Source: Bacteroidales bacterium (lineage in GTDB: Bacteria > Bacteroidota > Bacteroidia > Bacteroidales > Bacteroidaceae). Taken from it: DNA of 6,468 nt. A program made the translations under genes and the position numbers. The number at the start of each line of letters is the position of its first letter. The first letter of the stretch is position 1. Below the pieces are notes generated by a model, which did not search any database, had not been told where the DNA came from, and worked only from the letters and a program-made list of their open reading frames with translations. The DNA lies in the NCBI GenBank assembly GCA_004557285.1, contig SFEK01000121.1:1-6468 (forward strand), read 5' to 3'. Shown here one piece after another: positions 6,426 through 6,468 of this stretch.

Positions 6426-6467
6426 CTATTTTCCACACAAATAGTTGTCCACTTGTTGAGCAGCCTT
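6426..6467 (-). CDS. possible 3' end of a convergent gene, cut by the window edge
   Basis: On the minus strand one frame reads KAAQQVDNYLCGK and then a TAG stop (6426-6428). The residue mix resembles the amphipathic end of a soluble protein, and the bidirectional terminator just to the left would suit a convergent gene. Only 13 codons are visible and both other minus-strand frames are also open here for a short distance, so the frame is a guess and no product can be named. Confidence 0.2.
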   Translation of the reverse strand, partial: KAAQQVDNYLCGK

Positions 6468-6468
6468 G

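Overview
The window looks like a stretch of a Bacteroidales chromosome, and Prevotella or a close relative is my best guess. No gene has a Shine-Dalgarno motif; the starts are preceded by A-rich or neutral sequence. Three intergenic sites match the Bacteroidetes -7 promoter element TAnnTTTG. The coding regions are of moderate GC, while the gaps are strongly AT-rich. The species call is inference, because no rRNA or other taxonomic marker is present.

Layout, all complete genes on the plus strand: (1) bases 1-173 hold a possible weak terminator of an upstream gene, a -7 promoter element and a short 5'-UTR hairpin. (2) A SlyD-type FKBP prolyl isomerase (174-770) with an 11-cysteine metal-binding tail is followed after 13 bases by chorismate synthase aroC (784-1878); they probably form one operon. 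(3) A 437-base non-coding gap (1879-2315) holds a G9 tract, a perfect -7 element, a strong rho-independent terminator, and then a full -33/-7 promoter for the next operon. The first -7 element and the terminator frame a possible small RNA of about 95 nt. (4) A duplicated-ATPase ABC-F protein (2316-4283) is followed after 6 bases by a secreted M13 zinc endopeptidase of the PepO/neprilysin family (4290-6326). A clear terminator lies at 6353-6383. (5) The last ~85 bases may contain the 3' end of a convergent minus-strand gene, cut by the window edge.

Two separate housekeeping transcription units are therefore visible. One joins a folding and metal-handling chaperone to the last step of the shikimate pathway. 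The other joins a ribosome-associated ATPase to an exported peptidase. Neither pair has an obvious shared biochemical pathway. I see no mobile element, CRISPR array, tRNA, rRNA, or defence system. The least explained part is the 1879-2315 gap with its possible small RNA; the most distinctive protein feature is the repeat-encoded Cys-rich tail of SlyD.
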